Shown here in pieces: positions 17,743-27,953 of a DNA stretch of 64,000 nucleotides. The stretch comes from Lactobacillus sp. LL6 (GTDB lineage Bacteria; Bacillota; Bacilli; Lactobacillales; Lactobacillaceae). Every line of letters begins with the position of its first letter. Positions within the stretch are counted from its first letter, which is position 1. The stretch covers positions 1,116,001 through 1,180,000 of the forward strand of contig NZ_VLLR01000001.1 in NCBI RefSeq assembly GCF_007570935.1. The letters run 5' to 3'. Made by a program: the position numbers and the translations under genes. The notes under the pieces are model-generated. The model saw only the letters and a program-made list of their open reading frames with translations. It was not told the DNA's origin and made no database searches.

Positions 17743-20124
17743 ATGAAGTACAATCAATACGCCTATGTTAATAGCGACTTTGCTAGACAAGAAAAAGAAT
17801 TGCTAGACATTAACTTCTTACCTAAAAACTGGCAAGATTGGAAATTCAGCGACTTGCTTAGTAAGCTTATCAAGACAATTATCGTTGAAGCTAAAAGCGA
17901 TGAAGCAAAAACAGCCAAACTTACTGAATTTGCTGTTTCTGATAAAGAGACCCTGGCACAATTTTTAACAAAAAAGCCGGAAAAAATTGGCACTATTCAA
18001 TTTTACAACGTAGCCTTGCAACTATTAGGCTATCATGTTAATTATGATTATAAATTAGATGACCCAACTAGCTTTATGCAAAGACAGGCGTTGCCATTTT
18101 TACAAGATATTGACTCTCCTCATCGCCTAGTTGAAGTATTTTATCGCTTACTTAATACTCGTGCTAAAAACGGTCAGCTATTAATTGATGTGATGGCTGG
18201 CAAAGGCTACTTCACTCAATTCTGGGGTCAAAACAAGTTTATGTTCTTCAATGGAAAATCCCTGCCTGTTTTTAACACTGAAAAAGTAATTCGAGAAGTT
18301 GTATATGTTGAAACTGACCTTGATACCGACCAAGATGGTAAAAGCGACCTTATTCAAGTGACTGTATTTAGACCAGCTGAATCAAATAAGGGTCTTAAAG
18401 TCCCAGCATTATACACTGCAAGTCCATATTTCGGCGGAATTATTGCAAATGAAAAGCGCAACCATAACGTTGATGAAAACTTGAGCGATGCTACTGAATG
18501 GACTGACCCTCAGTATGTTGCTTCTCCTCATATTGATGCACCAAAACCTAACTCAGAAAATTCTCCCTCAACTGAAGAAGCAGTTCATAAGTCTTCTTAC
18601 CCACTTAATGAGTATATGCTTGCGCGCGGTTTTGCAAGTGTTTTTGCGGGAGGAATTGGAACTCGCGGCAGTGACGGATTAAGAATTACTGGAGCTCCCG
18701 AAGAAACTGAATCTGCTAAGGCTGTTGTAGAGTGGTTACATGGAGACCGCATTGCTTACACTGATAGAACTAAAAAGCATGAAACAAAAGCTGACTGGTG
18801 TAATAAAAATATCGGAATGACTGGTCGCTCATACCTTGGTACTTTGCAAATTGCGGTTGCTACTACTGGCGTAAAAGGACTTAAGACTGTGGTTTCTGAA
18901 GCTGCAATTTCTTCATGGTATGATTACTATCGCGAACATGGCTTGGTAATAGCTCCAGAAGATTGCCAAGGAGAAGACTTAGATTTATTAGCAGAAACTT
19001 GTCAATCTAATTTATGGGATGCAGGTAGTATGCTTAAAATCAAGCCAAAATATGACGCAGAACAAAAAAAGCTATATGATAAAGAAGATCGCATAACTGG
19101 TCAATATTCTAACTTCTGGAATGTTCGTAACTATCGCCATCATACAGACGGCATCAAATGTTCATGGATCAGCGTTCATGGACTTAATGACTGGAATGTT
19201 AAACCTAAAAATGTTTATAAAATTTGGCAAAAAGTTAAAAACTTGCCAATTGAACACCATCTCTTCCTTCATCAAGGACCTCACTATAATATGAACAATT
19301 TTGCTTCAATTGACTTTACCGACTTGATGAATCTTTGGTTTGTTCATGAATTATTAAATATTGAAAATCATGCTTATGAACAATGGCCAACTGTAATGAT
19401 TCAGGATAATCTATATGCCGATAAATGGCATGAAGAAGATGATTGGTCTGATGAAATCGGCCATGAAACTACTTACTACCCAACTGATGACCATGAATTA
19501 TATAAAGATGGTAATGGCAAAGAAAAGCAGTCCTTTGTTGATGTTGGTGGAAAAGAATTCAAAGAGGCTAAGATTTCTGAGAGTGAGTGGCAATATAAAT
19601 TTATTTCTGGCGATGAGAAATGGGCTAAAGCTAGTCTGCGTTATACAACTGATGAGTTTATCCATCCAACAACAATTGTAGGTCGCCCAGAAGTCACAGT
19701 GCGTGTATCTGGAAGCTTGCCAAAAGGTCAACTCTCCGTAGCTTTAGTTGAAATGGGTAAACGCAAGCGTCTAACTCCTACTCCTAAATTCTTAATGCGC
19801 GGCGGTCAAGAACTTGGCTATCGCTTCGGAACTGATACCTTGCAAGAATTTGTCCCAGATAAAATAACCGATGCAAAATTAATTACTAAGGGACATATGA
19901 ACTTGCAAAACTACAAAGATATGAAGAAACCTAGTGAAATTAAAGCAGATCAATTTGTCGATTTGAAGTTTAAACTTCAGCCAACTTATTACCGCATTCC
20001 TGTTGGTTCAAGCCTAGCACTAATTATCTATTCAACTGACCAAGGTATGACTAAGCGCCCACTTGAAGATGAAACTTATACAGTTGATTTAGCTGGAACT
20101 GAATTAAGATTCTGGCAAAAGTAA
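17743..20124 (+). CDS. pepX: X-prolyl dipeptidyl aminopeptidase
   Basis: 793 aa, the size of lactobacillus PepX (family S15). The catalytic Ser is in [10 protein letters not shown] at residue 363; the N-terminal ~150 residues form the helical domain typical of PepX, and the C-terminal ~200 residues the jelly-roll, with [11 protein letters not shown]. It removes X-Pro dipeptides from peptide N-termini in the cytoplasm, needed to use casein and other proline-rich peptides. AAAGGAGG lies 13-14 bases before the ATG, slightly far. The gene is monocistronic with a strong terminator. Confidence 0.97.
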   Translation: MKYNQYAYVNSDFARQEKELLDINFLPKNWQDWKFSDLLSKLIKTIIVEAKSDEAKTAKLTEFAVSDKETLAQFLTKKPEKIGTIQFYNVALQLLGYHVNYDYKLDDPTSFMQRQALPFLQDIDSPHRLVEVFYRLLNTRAKNGQLLIDVMAGKGYFTQFWGQNKFMFFNGKSLPVFNTEKVIREVVYVETDLDTDQDGKSDLIQVTVFRPAESNKGLKVPALYTASPYFGGIIANEKRNHNVDENLSDATEWTDPQYVASPHIDAPKPNSENSPSTEEAVHKSSYPLNEYMLARGFASVFAGGIGTRGSDGLRITGAPEETESAKAVVEWLHGDRIAYTDRTKKHETKADWCNKNIGMTGRSYLGTLQIAVATTGVKGLKTVVSEAAISSWYDYYREHGLVIAPEDCQGEDLDLLAETCQSNLWDAGSMLKIKPKYDAEQKKLYDKEDRITGQYSNFWNVRNYRHHTDGIKCSWISVHGLNDWNVKPKNVYKIWQKVKNLPIEHHLFLHQGPHYNMNNFASIDFTDLMNLWFVHELLNIENHAYEQWPTVMIQDNLYADKWHEEDDWSDEIGHETTYYPTDDHELYKDGNGKEKQSFVDVGGKEFKEAKISESEWQYKFISGDEKWAKASLRYTTDEFIHPTTIVGRPEVTVRVSGSLPKGQLSVALVEMGKRKRLTPTPKFLMRGGQELGYRFGTDTLQEFVPDKITDAKLITKGHMNLQNYKDMKKPSEIKADQFVDLKFKLQPTYYRIPVGSSLALIIYSTDQGMTKRPLEDETYTVDLAGTELRFWQK

Positions 20125-20136
20125 TTAATGATATAT

Positions 20137-20176
20137 AAAAAGGATTATAGTCGTAATTGGCTATAATCCTTTTTTA
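20137..20176 (+). terminator. Terminator of pepX
   Basis: 14-bp perfect stem AAAAAGGATTATAG / CTATAATCCTTTTT with a 10-base loop and trailing T, 13 bases after the pepX stop. Confidence 0.92.
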
Positions 20177-20337
20177 TTCTCGCTGCTCTAACCCCTTCTT
20201 TATCCCATCAAGAATAAGCGTAATCACATTTATTTTGAGCAGCTGAGATTCTTAATGATAAATCATAAGTATCAAGGCCTTAATTTTCAACAATTATATT
20301 ATTCTTCTAAAGTATTTATAACGAATTTTTCTGTCAT
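20174..20337 (-). pseudogene. Decayed small gene (about 55 codons, several frame breaks)
   Basis: Reading the minus strand from 20337 gives MTEKFVINTLEE then a stop. A second frame continues NIIVEN, a stop, GLDTYDLSLRISAAQNKC, DYAY, then a stop. A third frame continues LILDGIKKGLEQRE and a stop at 20174. Joined, these make one plausible ~55-residue helical protein, broken by two frame changes and one in-frame stop. The amphipathic, charge-balanced composition is unlike random AT-rich sequence. The family was not recognised. Its 3' end overlaps the pepX terminator. A second remnant lies just upstream (20383-20463). Confidence 0.5.
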
Positions 20338-20382
20338 AATTACTATTTAGACTCAAACTATATATTAATTATAACGCACCTC

Positions 20383-20463
20383 TTAAGGACAAAAATTAAT
20401 TTTATCTCCATAATAATCTTGGTAGTGCTGTTGAACCTGCACTTGAATCCATTTAAACCCCCC
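20383..20463 (-). pseudogene. Possible 3' remnant of a lost gene
   Basis: A 26-codon open segment on the minus strand ends GFKWIQVQVQQHYQDYYGDK then INFCP and a stop. It has no start codon of its own; a stop codon precedes it directly. The residue composition looks like a real protein tail, and it lies in tandem with the broken ORF at 20174-20337. It may be what remains of the 3' end of a gene cut during the events that left the mazEF cassette. The alternative is chance; no family was recognised. Confidence 0.3.
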
Positions 20464-20553
20464 TTAATTTTAATTACATACAAAAGTATAATTATTTATA
20501 AATTCAAAGATATTTAGTGTATATTATTTGCAAAATTAGATAAAAAGTAAATC

Positions 20554-20609
20554 CAAACAATAAAAAAATTAAATAAGACTATTTCAGCCCTACTGAATTT
20601 CTTTTTTAT
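20554..20609 (-). repeat. Hairpin repeat copy 1 (terminator after mazF)
   Basis: A 27-bp core at 20572-20598 (AATAAGACTATTTCAG..., ending CTACTGAAT) matches 21336-21362 at 26 of 27 positions in the same orientation; similarity continues outward through CAAACAA and an A-run on one side and a T-run on the other. On the minus strand it folds into GGGCT-GAAAT-AGTCT within a longer stem and ends in a T-run, so it can terminate mazEF transcription. Confidence 0.75.
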
Positions 20610-20634
20610 TGTTAAAATTAAGTTTAGCTATTAT

Positions 20635-20967
20635 TTAATTTATTTGAAGTGCATAATCAATTATTTGTTTTACTAACAATAAATCTTCTGGTCTAATTTT
20701 ATCTACAACTTGTGATTTCATTCGTTTCAGTGAAAAACTGTAAATCTGTGTAGCATTAATTCGACCATGTATTTTATAGTTATGCAGAGGAACGTATCCA
20801 CTAAAATTATTACCATGAGAAGTAATAGGACAAACAATTATGTAAGAAGTTTTTTGGTTATAATCATTTGATGATACAACTAGTGCTGGGTGTCTTCCTC
20901 TCATTTCTTCTCCAACAGAAGGAGAAAAATCAACCCATATAATATCTCCTTGTTGAATATTAGTCAT
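20635..20967 (-). CDS. MazF/PemK-family endoribonuclease toxin
   Basis: 110 aa. The motif GDIIWVDFSPSVGEEMRGRHPALVVSS near the N-terminus and VCPITSH plus NATQIYSFSLKRM further on are the conserved strands of the MazF fold; GEEMRGRHP holds the catalytic Arg, and TSH a polar residue used in cleavage. Members cut mRNA at short motifs and arrest growth when the antitoxin is lost. The gene starts inside the end of the antitoxin gene (8-bp overlap), the standard antitoxin-first layout. Confidence 0.93.
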   Translation of the reverse strand: MTNIQQGDIIWVDFSPSVGEEMRGRHPALVVSSNDYNQKTSYIIVCPITSHGNNFSGYVPLHNYKIHGRINATQIYSFSLKRMKSQVVDKIRPEDLLLVKQIIDYALQIN

Positions 20968-21181
20968 TCTCCCATCCTTTCATGGCTTGTAGTTCAAAAA
21001 GACTTGGAGAATCTTGAAAATTCTCATTACTGCTAAAAGGATTACTAATTTTAGGGGCCATAATAAATGCTCCGTTTTTAGTTCGGGTAATGATGTACTC
21101 TTTATTAATTTCGGGATGCAGTTCCTTAGGAATTGAAATCATAACTGAATTACCAACTTTTCTTGTCTTTGCTTGTGACAT
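20960..21181 (-). CDS. MazE-type antitoxin (AbrB/SpoVT DNA-binding fold)
   Basis: 73 aa. Residues 1-45 match the swapped-hairpin AbrB fold: TRKVGNSVMISIPKELHPEI, then ITRTKNGAFIMAP. The C-terminal ~28 residues, SNPFSSNENFQDSPSLFELQ, are acidic and likely the toxin-binding tail. Such antitoxins also repress their own promoter. A GGAAGGAAG ribosome site precedes the ATG. A TATAAT (about 21209-21214) lies just beyond; the 17-bp imperfect palindrome CTAAATATAATTATTAG overlapping its 5' side is a possible autoregulatory operator. Confidence 0.9.
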   Translation of the reverse strand: MSQAKTRKVGNSVMISIPKELHPEINKEYIITRTKNGAFIMAPKISNPFSSNENFQDSPSLFELQAMKGWEND

Positions 21182-21314
21182 AATTCCACTTCCTTCCTGT
21201 ATAACTTAATTATACTAAATATAATTATTAGAATAAAGTAGAAACGTAGCAATAAGTGAAAAAACATCCCTTCAATTTGATTTTCTTACTTAACTCAAGA
21301 TCAACAGTCATTCA

Positions 21315-21370
21315 CAAACAACAAAAAAGAGATTCAATAAGACTATTTCAGTCCTACTGAATCTCTTTTT
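21315..21370 (-). repeat. Hairpin repeat copy 2 (terminator of the GRP transporter gene)
   Basis: Second copy of the repeat at 20554-20609, same orientation, 26 of 27 core bases identical. Here the outer stem is also perfect: GAGATTCA pairs with TGAATCTC around the inner AGGACT / AGTCTT stem, followed by TTTTTTG on the minus strand, so it is a strong intrinsic terminator 11 bp after the transporter stop. Confidence 0.85.
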
Positions 21371-21381
21371 ATATATCTTCT

Positions 21382-22245
21382 CTAGAACAAAGAAGTAAGG
21401 ATAGCACCAGCAACAATCAATGCAAGACCGCAAGCTGTAAAAATGTAACCCTTCTTTGATTTTCTTTCATGTAAGAAAATGATACCACTAAGAGTTGAAA
21501 TGATAACAGCAAGCTGTGACATAACAAATCCTAAGTTAACACCATTATCCTTAACTGACATAATGTAACTCAAGTTACCAATTGCAAAGATAAGTCCAGC
21601 TGGAATTACCAAGTAACTTTCTTTTTGCTTGATAGCTCCAAGTTGCTTACTTGCTGCTAAGTAAATTAGTACCGCAATAAGCATACCGATAGTTTCACCG
21701 AAGAAGATAGCTACACCATCAGCCTTTACTGCCTTTGGAATAGAACTTGAAGCAATGTAACCAAGAGTAGTTACAACCAAAATAATCAAAGTTGTTGTTT
21801 GATTCTTCTTGTTGCCTTCTTCAGTTCCTTCATCATCCTTAGAAGTAAGGTAAACCCCAATAATCAAAGCCAAAATTCCAATAAAACCAAAAATCTTAGC
21901 TTGGGCACTGCTCCATTCTCCAAAAAGCAGAACACCAACGATTGGTACACCAATCAACTGAAGTCCAGTTGAAAGTGGCATAGTTTCTGAAACACCAATA
22001 TTAGCATAAGAAATATACTGTCCAACCTGACCAATTGTCCAGGCAGCCCCGGCAATCATCGCAATTAAAAATGTTGTCCAGTTCATTGCAGGACGTGTAA
22101 TCAATGTAGCAACTGCTCCAAGCAAGAATGCACCAATAACTGTACCAGTAATTTGATTATAAGTGGTACTCTTCTTCACACCAGCAACAAAAACCGGCAT
22201 AATACCCCAAGCCAGTGCTGGTAAAAATAGAAATACGTATTTCAC
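21382..22245 (-). CDS. GRP-family sugar uptake transporter (GlcU/RbsU paralogue)
   Basis: 287 aa, about ten hydrophobic helices; LPALAWGIMPVFVAGVKKST at the start, GQYISYANIGVSETMPLSTG in the middle and SQLAVIISTLSGIIFLHERKSKKG near the end mark the 2.A.7.5 family. It is clearly related to the rbsU product at 11.2-12.1 kb. The substrate is probably a monosaccharide such as glucose; no kinase neighbour helps. Translation starts at GTG 22245 behind AGGGGAGAG. The promoter carries a weak cre-like site, which suggests carbon control. Confidence 0.85.
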   Translation of the reverse strand: MKYVFLFLPALAWGIMPVFVAGVKKSTTYNQITGTVIGAFLLGAVATLITRPAMNWTTFLIAMIAGAAWTIGQVGQYISYANIGVSETMPLSTGLQLIGVPIVGVLLFGEWSSAQAKIFGFIGILALIIGVYLTSKDDEGTEEGNKKNQTTTLIILVVTTLGYIASSSIPKAVKADGVAIFFGETIGMLIAVLIYLAASKQLGAIKQKESYLVIPAGLIFAIGNLSYIMSVKDNGVNLGFVMSQLAVIISTLSGIIFLHERKSKKGYIFTACGLALIVAGAILTSLF

Positions 22246-22291
22246 TTTGTTTTCTCTCCCCTATATACTTATAGAATTGTATAACTATGGA

Positions 22292-22321
22292 ATTATACCA
22301 GAAGTACACGCTTTCATGCAA
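22292..22321 (-). promoter_or_regulatory. Promoter of the GRP transporter with weak cre
   Basis: -35 TTGCAT (22316-22321), 18-bp spacer, extended -10 TGGTATAAT (22292-22297 for TATAAT). TGAAAGCGTGTACT in the spacer matches the cre consensus at 12 of 14 positions. Confidence 0.65.
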
Positions 22322-22341
22322 CTTAAATCAACTCTTCATTA

Positions 22342-23604
22342 CTAATTCTTATAATCTTCACCATAAATATAATGATGTAATTTTAAATACTTTTCCGCAA
22401 ATTTTCGCTCATTTTTATTATCTTTTGGATAATAATATCTTTTACCTTCTAACCCTTTTGGCATGTAATTTTGTTTAGCAATCTGATATTTTTCTTCAAA
22501 TGGTGACTTAATTAGTCCTCCACCTGTAATTTCTTCTGAATGCTTATAATGCTGATCACGCAATCCTCTAGGCATTGGGTGCTGGCTGGGATGGTCAGTA
22601 TCTTCATCTAACCGCTCCCAAATTTCATCAAAAGCACCAGACTTTGGTGAAAGACACATCAGCATTGTCGCAAACATCAAGGGATACTTTGATTTTGGCA
22701 TCCCCACCTCTTCAGCTTGATTAGCCGCTATCACAATTTGTGTTACCATTTCAGGATTTGCTAAGCCAACATAAGTATAAGGAATTTCTCTTAATCTGCG
22801 CACAACGGATGGCAAGTCTCCATTTTTTAATAAAACTGCCAAATAATACAGCGCCGCATCCGTATCAGAGCCAGCCATTGAATCAGAATAAGCTGCCAGA
22901 TAATCATAATGTTTCGTTGCATTTTTGTCATAGCTAAAGTTTTGCTGCTTAGAATAGACTATTACATCTTCTTTAGATATTTTTTCAGGGTTAATTGCAT
23001 GTATAGTTTCTAAAAGATTCAATCCCACTCTCAAATCTCCATCAGCAATTGCAGCCAGCATTTCTAAAGCCTCATCTTCAATCTGGCAATTTTTAAGCTG
23101 ATAATTTTCTTTTGCTGCTTTTTTCAGAACTGTCAAAATATCCTCATCAGTTAATGCCTTAAACTCAAAAATCTGACAACGTGACCTAACTGCCGGAACT
23201 AATGACATTACTGGATTTTCAGTAGTAGCACCAATCAGCATTATGTGACCGTCTTCCAAATATGGCAACAAAAAGTCCTGTAAAGTTTTAGTCATGCGGT
23301 GAATTTCATCAATCAATAAAATAAAAGTCTGATTTTGATAAACTTTTAGATATTCTGTCAATTTAGCTTTATTATCAATTGAAGCATTAAATTCAGCTAA
23401 AGGATATTGATAATTCTTTGCAATGATTCTAGCAAGCGTTGTTTTCCCAGTTCCAGGTGGTCCCCACAGAATCAACGGGATAGAAACTTTTTGCTCAATA
23501 ATTTTTCTAAGTGGCATCCCTTCTGCTAATAGTTCTTTTTGTCCTACTATCTCATCTAAACTTTGCGGTCGTATTTGATTAGCTAATGGTGTTTTATATC
23601 TCAT
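22342..23604 (-). CDS. rarA: Replication-associated recombination protein A (AAA+ ATPase)
   Basis: 420 aa. Walker A GPPGTGKTTLARI (near residue 45) and Walker B LLIDEIHRM with GATTENP sensor 1 define the clamp-loader-like AAA+ domain; the C-terminal tetramerization domain ends with LPRGLRDQHYKHSEEIT-like residues. RarA/MgsA acts at stalled forks and interacts with SSB. ATG 23604 (MRYKTPLANQ) has GAGGAAA 5-8 bases upstream and is preferred to the in-frame TTG at 23622. The gene is separated from carB by a bidirectional terminator. Confidence 0.95.
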   Translation of the reverse strand: MRYKTPLANQIRPQSLDEIVGQKELLAEGMPLRKIIEQKVSIPLILWGPPGTGKTTLARIIAKNYQYPLAEFNASIDNKAKLTEYLKVYQNQTFILLIDEIHRMTKTLQDFLLPYLEDGHIMLIGATTENPVMSLVPAVRSRCQIFEFKALTDEDILTVLKKAAKENYQLKNCQIEDEALEMLAAIADGDLRVGLNLLETIHAINPEKISKEDVIVYSKQQNFSYDKNATKHYDYLAAYSDSMAGSDTDAALYYLAVLLKNGDLPSVVRRLREIPYTYVGLANPEMVTQIVIAANQAEEVGMPKSKYPLMFATMLMCLSPKSGAFDEIWERLDEDTDHPSQHPMPRGLRDQHYKHSEEITGGGLIKSPFEEKYQIAKQNYMPKGLEGKRYYYPKDNKNERKFAEKYLKLHHYIYGEDYKN

Positions 23605-23634
23605 ATATATTTCCTCATTCAATTTTTCAAAATA

Positions 23635-23674
23635 AATAAGTGTTAAGTAGCTGATAATCTACTTAACACTTATT
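23635..23674. terminator. Terminator after carB
   Basis: 16-bp perfect stem AATAAGTGTTAAGTAG / CTACTTAACACTTATT with an 8-base loop. It lies 18 bases past the carB stop and upstream of the rarA start, ending the pyrR-B-C-carA-carB transcript. Confidence 0.88.
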
Positions 23675-23692
23675 CTATTATTTTCTTAAATT

Positions 23693-26600
23693 CTAATCCA
23701 AACTTTGTGTACTAAATGAGCGATTTTCCAACGCAGTTAACAAAGCCTTAGCAGTGTCTAATGCTGTGATGAGCGGAATATTCTGCTGGATAGCAGTTTG
23801 ACGGATAATGAAGCCATCACTATTTTTTTCTAAGTCATGCCCCATAGTATTGATCACTAAGTCAATTTTACCAGATTGCATTTCTGAAATGATATTATTA
23901 GCAGAATCTTCATTTATTTTACTTACTTCATCTACATGAAGCTGGTTGCTCTGTAAGAAGTTAGCTGTACCTTTAGTAGCAAAAATCCGATAACCAATTT
24001 GTGCAAACTTCTTCGCAATTGGCAGAATTTTTTCTTTATCTTGATCTTCAATAGTAAGCAAAACACTTCCATTTTCTGGCAGTTTCATCTTAGCCCCAGC
24101 AAAAGCTTTATAAAGAGCCTTAGCAAAACTTCGGTCACTCCCCATAACTTCACCAGTAGATTTCATTTCAGGTCCAAGATAACTATCAACATCAGCTAAT
24201 TTACTAAAGCTAAAGACAGGTGCTTTTACACTAATCATTTCAGGTTCTGGATACAGACCATCACTATAGCCTTGTTCTTTCAAACTTTCGCCCATAATCA
24301 CTCTTGTAGCAACTTGTGCCATTTCAATACCAGTAATTTTACTTAAAAATGGTACAGTTCGACTTGCTCGCGGATTAACTTCAATTACATAAACATCTCC
24401 GTCACGCACAATGAACTGAATATTCATGATTCCGCGACAATTCAACTTGAGTGCGAGTTTTCTAGTTACATCCATAATTTTTTCTTTGATATTTTCATCA
24501 AAACTTTGCGGAGGATAAACTGCCATCGAGTCCCCTGAGTGAACACCAGCATGTTCAATATGTTCCATGATTCCTGGCAAGAGAACATCTTCTCCATCAC
24601 AAATTGCATCTACATCACATTCTCTGCCATCAAGATAATCATCAACTAAAATTGGATGTTCTTCAGCAATATCTACGTGGTTAGCAAGATATTCTTTTAG
24701 TTCTTTTTCAGAATAGACAATTTCCATCGCCTTTCCACCTAAAACATAGCTTGGACGAACTAACACTGGATAGCCTAACTTTTCAGCAGCTTCAAGCACA
24801 CCACTTTGACTAGTTGCAGTTAAGCCTTGAGGTTGTTTTAAGTTTAATTCTTTAATTACTTGATCAAATTCTTCCCGGTCTTCTGCACGGTTTAAATCAG
24901 CTATACTTGTACCAAGAATTTTTATTCCATGTTTTTCTAAATCTTCTGCTAAATTGATTGAAGTTTGACCACCGAACTGAACAATAACTCCTTCGGGCTT
25001 TTCCAAATCACAAACATTAAGTACATCTTCTAAAGTTAATGGTTCAAAGTATAACTTATCTGAAACTGAGAAATCAGTTGATACTGTTTCAGGATTTGAA
25101 TTAATTACAATTGCTTCATAACCCATTTTTTGTAATGCTTTTACAGAGTGCACTGTCGCATAATCAAATTCAACCCCTTGACCAATTCTGATTGGTCCTG
25201 AGCCTAAAACAAGAATTGACTTTTTAGCTGATTTTTTACTTTCATTTTCACTATCATAACTTGAATAAAAGTAAGGAGTAGTTGATTCAAATTCTGCTGC
25301 ACAAGTGTCTACCATTTTATACACTGGAAGAATGTTATTTTCTTTGCGAAGACTTCGAATTTCATCTGCAGTTAGTTGCCATAGTTTAGCAATTGTCGAA
25401 TCACTGAAGCCGTATTTTTTAGCAAGTTTTAAACTATCAACATCATTAGGATTATTAATAACTACTTTTTCAAGTTCAACTAAATGCTTAACTATATCTA
25501 AAAAGTAGCGACTTATCTTAGTAAGTTCATGAATATCTTCTAAACTGTATCCTCTTCTAAAAGCTTCAGCAATATAAAAGATACGATCGTCTTGAGCTTT
25601 AACTAATTTATATTCAATTTCATCATCACTTGCTTCATGAGCTTTTTTAGAAAAGAGATCTTTTTCATCAATTTCTAAAGAACGAATTGCCTTTAAAAGA
25701 GCTTCCTCAGCACTTCGGCCAATAGCCATTACTTCACCTGTTGCCTTCATTTGTGTGCCAAGTGTGCGATTTGCTTTAGGAAACTTATCAAATGGTAAAC
25801 GTGGCATTTTGCAGACAACATAATCAAGTGCTGGTTCAAATTCTGCATATGTAGTTCCAGTTACTGGATTCTTAATTTCATCTAAAGTTTCCCCAATTGC
25901 AATTTTAGCTGCCATTTTAGCAATTGGATACCCAGTTGCCTTTGAGGCTAAGGCACTTGAGCGAGAAACGCGCGGATTTACTTCGATTACATCATATTCA
26001 AAACTATCGGGATTCAAAGCAAGCTGTACATTACAGCCACCTTCTATTTTCAAAGCGCGAATTAGTTTTAAAGAGCAATCACGCAACATTTGATATTCTT
26101 TATCAGACAAAGTTTGTGATGGTGCAAAAACAATCGAGTCTCCTGTATGAATGCCGACTGGATCAAAATTTTCCATGCAACACACAATCATAGCATTATC
26201 ATTTTTGTCACGCATTACTTCAAACTCTACTTCTTTATAACCAGCAATTGATTTTTCAATTAAGCATTCTGTTACTGGAGATAATTCAAGGCCATTTTTA
26301 GCAATTTCACGCAATTCTTTAGCGTTATTACAGATTCCGCCTCCAGTTCCTCCCATAGTAAAAGCAGGGCGAACAATGATTGGATAGCCAATTTCTTCAC
26401 CAAAATCTAGTGCTTCTTTTACTGTATTAACGGTTTTAGAAGCAGGGACTGGTTCACCTAATTTTTGACAAAGTTCTTTAAACTTTTCTCTATCCTCAGC
26501 TTGTTCAATTGACTCTAATTTGGTACCTAAAAGTTCAATTCCTAGTTCATCAAGCAAACCACTTTTAGCAAGACTTAATGCCATATTAAGTCCAACTTGC

Positions 26601-26875
26601 CCTCCTAAAGTTGGCAAAATTGCATCTGGGTATTCTTGACGAATAATTCTTGAAACACTTTCCAAAGTTAAAGGCTCAATATAGACTTTATCAGCAATTG
26701 TAGTATCAGTCATGATAGTGGCAGGATTAGAATTAATTAAAACTACTTCATAGCCTTCTTCCTTAAGTGCCAAACAAGCTTGAGTTCCAGAATAATCAAA
26801 TTCGGCTGCTTGACCGATAATAATGGGGCCTGAACCAATTACTAAAATTTTATGAATATCTTGTCTCTTAGGCAT
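23693..26875 (-). CDS. carB: Carbamoyl phosphate synthase large subunit
   Basis: 1060 aa from the chosen start. Two homologous ATP-grasp halves are visible ([20 protein letters not shown] near the N-terminus and [20 protein letters not shown] near residue 545), with [20 protein letters not shown] and [18 protein letters not shown] as matching segments; a C-terminal MGS-like domain ([20 protein letters not shown]) is the usual allosteric site. ATG 26875 has AAGGAG 7 bases upstream; the frame is open a further 24 bases. The start overlaps the carA stop by 8 bases. It supplies carbamoyl phosphate to PyrB. Confidence 0.97.
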   Translation of the reverse strand: MPKRQDIHKILVIGSGPIIIGQAAEFDYSGTQACLALKEEGYEVVLINSNPATIMTDTTIADKVYIEPLTLESVSRIIRQEYPDAILPTLGGQVGLNMALSLAKSGLLDELGIELLGTKLESIEQAEDREKFKELCQKLGEPVPASKTVNTVKEALDFGEEIGYPIIVRPAFTMGGTGGGICNNAKELREIAKNGLELSPVTECLIEKSIAGYKEVEFEVMRDKNDNAMIVCCMENFDPVGIHTGDSIVFAPSQTLSDKEYQMLRDCSLKLIRALKIEGGCNVQLALNPDSFEYDVIEVNPRVSRSSALASKATGYPIAKMAAKIAIGETLDEIKNPVTGTTYAEFEPALDYVVCKMPRLPFDKFPKANRTLGTQMKATGEVMAIGRSAEEALLKAIRSLEIDEKDLFSKKAHEASDDEIEYKLVKAQDDRIFYIAEAFRRGYSLEDIHELTKISRYFLDIVKHLVELEKVVINNPNDVDSLKLAKKYGFSDSTIAKLWQLTADEIRSLRKENNILPVYKMVDTCAAEFESTTPYFYSSYDSENESKKSAKKSILVLGSGPIRIGQGVEFDYATVHSVKALQKMGYEAIVINSNPETVSTDFSVSDKLYFEPLTLEDVLNVCDLEKPEGVIVQFGGQTSINLAEDLEKHGIKILGTSIADLNRAEDREEFDQVIKELNLKQPQGLTATSQSGVLEAAEKLGYPVLVRPSYVLGGKAMEIVYSEKELKEYLANHVDIAEEHPILVDDYLDGRECDVDAICDGEDVLLPGIMEHIEHAGVHSGDSMAVYPPQSFDENIKEKIMDVTRKLALKLNCRGIMNIQFIVRDGDVYVIEVNPRASRTVPFLSKITGIEMAQVATRVIMGESLKEQGYSDGLYPEPEMISVKAPVFSFSKLADVDSYLGPEMKSTGEVMGSDRSFAKALYKAFAGAKMKLPENGSVLLTIEDQDKEKILPIAKKFAQIGYRIFATKGTANFLQSNQLHVDEVSKINEDSANNIISEMQSGKIDLVINTMGHDLEKNSDGFIIRQTAIQQNIPLITALDTAKALLTALENRSFSTQSLD

Positions 26876-27950
26876 TTTTTGCTCCTTTAAAATTATCAAT
26901 CATCATCATAAACTCATCAAATAATGAAACTTCATCATATGGACCTGGAGTAGCATCTGGGTGAAACTGCACTGAAAATGCAGGATATTTTTTATGACGT
27001 AAACCTTCTACAGTATTATCATTTATCTCTTTATAAGTGACCATTAAATTTTGAAAATCAATTGAATCTTCAGCAACAGCGTAACCATGATTTTGAGAAG
27101 TAAAGCCAATTTTACCAGTAGCAATTTCTTTTACTGGATGATTAAATCCGCGATGACCAAATTTCATCTTATAAGTTTTAGCACCATTAGCTAAAGCGAA
27201 AACTTGGTGTCCCATACAAATCCCAAAGAGTGGAATATGCTTTTCAACTTCTTGAACCATCTTAACTGCTTCTTGCATTTCTTCTGGATCTCCGGGGCCA
27301 TTTGATAATAAAACTCCATCAGGATGCAGATTTAAAACTTCTTGACTGCTTGCTGAAAAGGGTAAAACAATACAATTACAATTTCTTTTTGTAAGTTCTT
27401 TCAAGATGCTATTTTTCAAGCCAAAATCAATTACCACAATATTTCTTTGACTACCTGGAACTGGATAAGGACTTTTAGTAGAAACTTGCTTAATAATATG
27501 TTGGGTTAGATTCTTTTCACGCAATTCTGCAGCAATTTTTTCCGCTTGTTCTTTAGAAGATGCAATTTTACCATTTAAAGTGCCATGGAGTCGTAATTTT
27601 TTAACCAAGCTACGAGTATCAATTCCTTGAATAGCAGGAATATTTCTTTTTTGCAAAAATTCAGGCAAACTTTCTTGCATTCTCCAATTATCAGGATAGC
27701 GCGCAACCTGATGACAAATTACGCCCTTAATTTGCGGATTTAGACTTTCATTATCTGCTAAACAAACCCCATAGTTTCCAATTAATGGATTTGTAAAAAC
27801 CAAAATCTGATTTGCATAAGATTGATCAGTGATAGCTTCTTGATACCCTGTCATTCCTGTTGTAAAGACTACCTCACCTTCACTTTCAATTTTTGCACCA
27901 AAACTTTCGCCTGCATAAATAGAGCCATCTTCTAAAATTAAATATTGCAT
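26868..27950 (-). CDS. carA: Carbamoyl phosphate synthase small subunit
   Basis: 360 aa. The N-terminal domain begins [19 protein letters not shown]; the C-terminal class I glutamine amidotransferase has the nucleophile Cys in [10 protein letters not shown] and the His/Glu pair in [14 protein letters not shown]. It hydrolyses glutamine and channels ammonia to CarB. It starts 3 bp after the pyrC stop and overlaps carB by 8 bases, so it is in the pyr operon and the arginine pathway, if present, has to share it or use another copy. Confidence 0.97.
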   Translation of the reverse strand: MQYLILEDGSIYAGESFGAKIESEGEVVFTTGMTGYQEAITDQSYANQILVFTNPLIGNYGVCLADNESLNPQIKGVICHQVARYPDNWRMQESLPEFLQKRNIPAIQGIDTRSLVKKLRLHGTLNGKIASSKEQAEKIAAELREKNLTQHIIKQVSTKSPYPVPGSQRNIVVIDFGLKNSILKELTKRNCNCIVLPFSASSQEVLNLHPDGVLLSNGPGDPEEMQEAVKMVQEVEKHIPLFGICMGHQVFALANGAKTYKMKFGHRGFNHPVKEIATGKIGFTSQNHGYAVAEDSIDFQNLMVTYKEINDNTVEGLRHKKYPAFSVQFHPDATPGPYDEVSLFDEFMMMIDNFKGAKNA

Positions 27951-27953
27951 TAT

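Larger units (their letters stand above)
20177..20634. other. Non-coding stretch between pepX and mazF
   Basis: About 460 bp without an intact gene, the longest such stretch in the window. It holds the two minus-strand gene remnants listed separately and one copy of a hairpin repeat (20554-20609). The rest, about 20464-20553, is AT-rich sequence in which nothing could be identified. Confidence 0.7.

Noticed and set aside
20414-20446. Tiny ORF MDSSAGSTALPRLLWR behind a GGGGGG run on the minus strand
   Set aside because: The G-run looks like a ribosome site, but only 16 codons follow, and a longer, more protein-like frame (the remnant at 20383-20463) covers the same bases.
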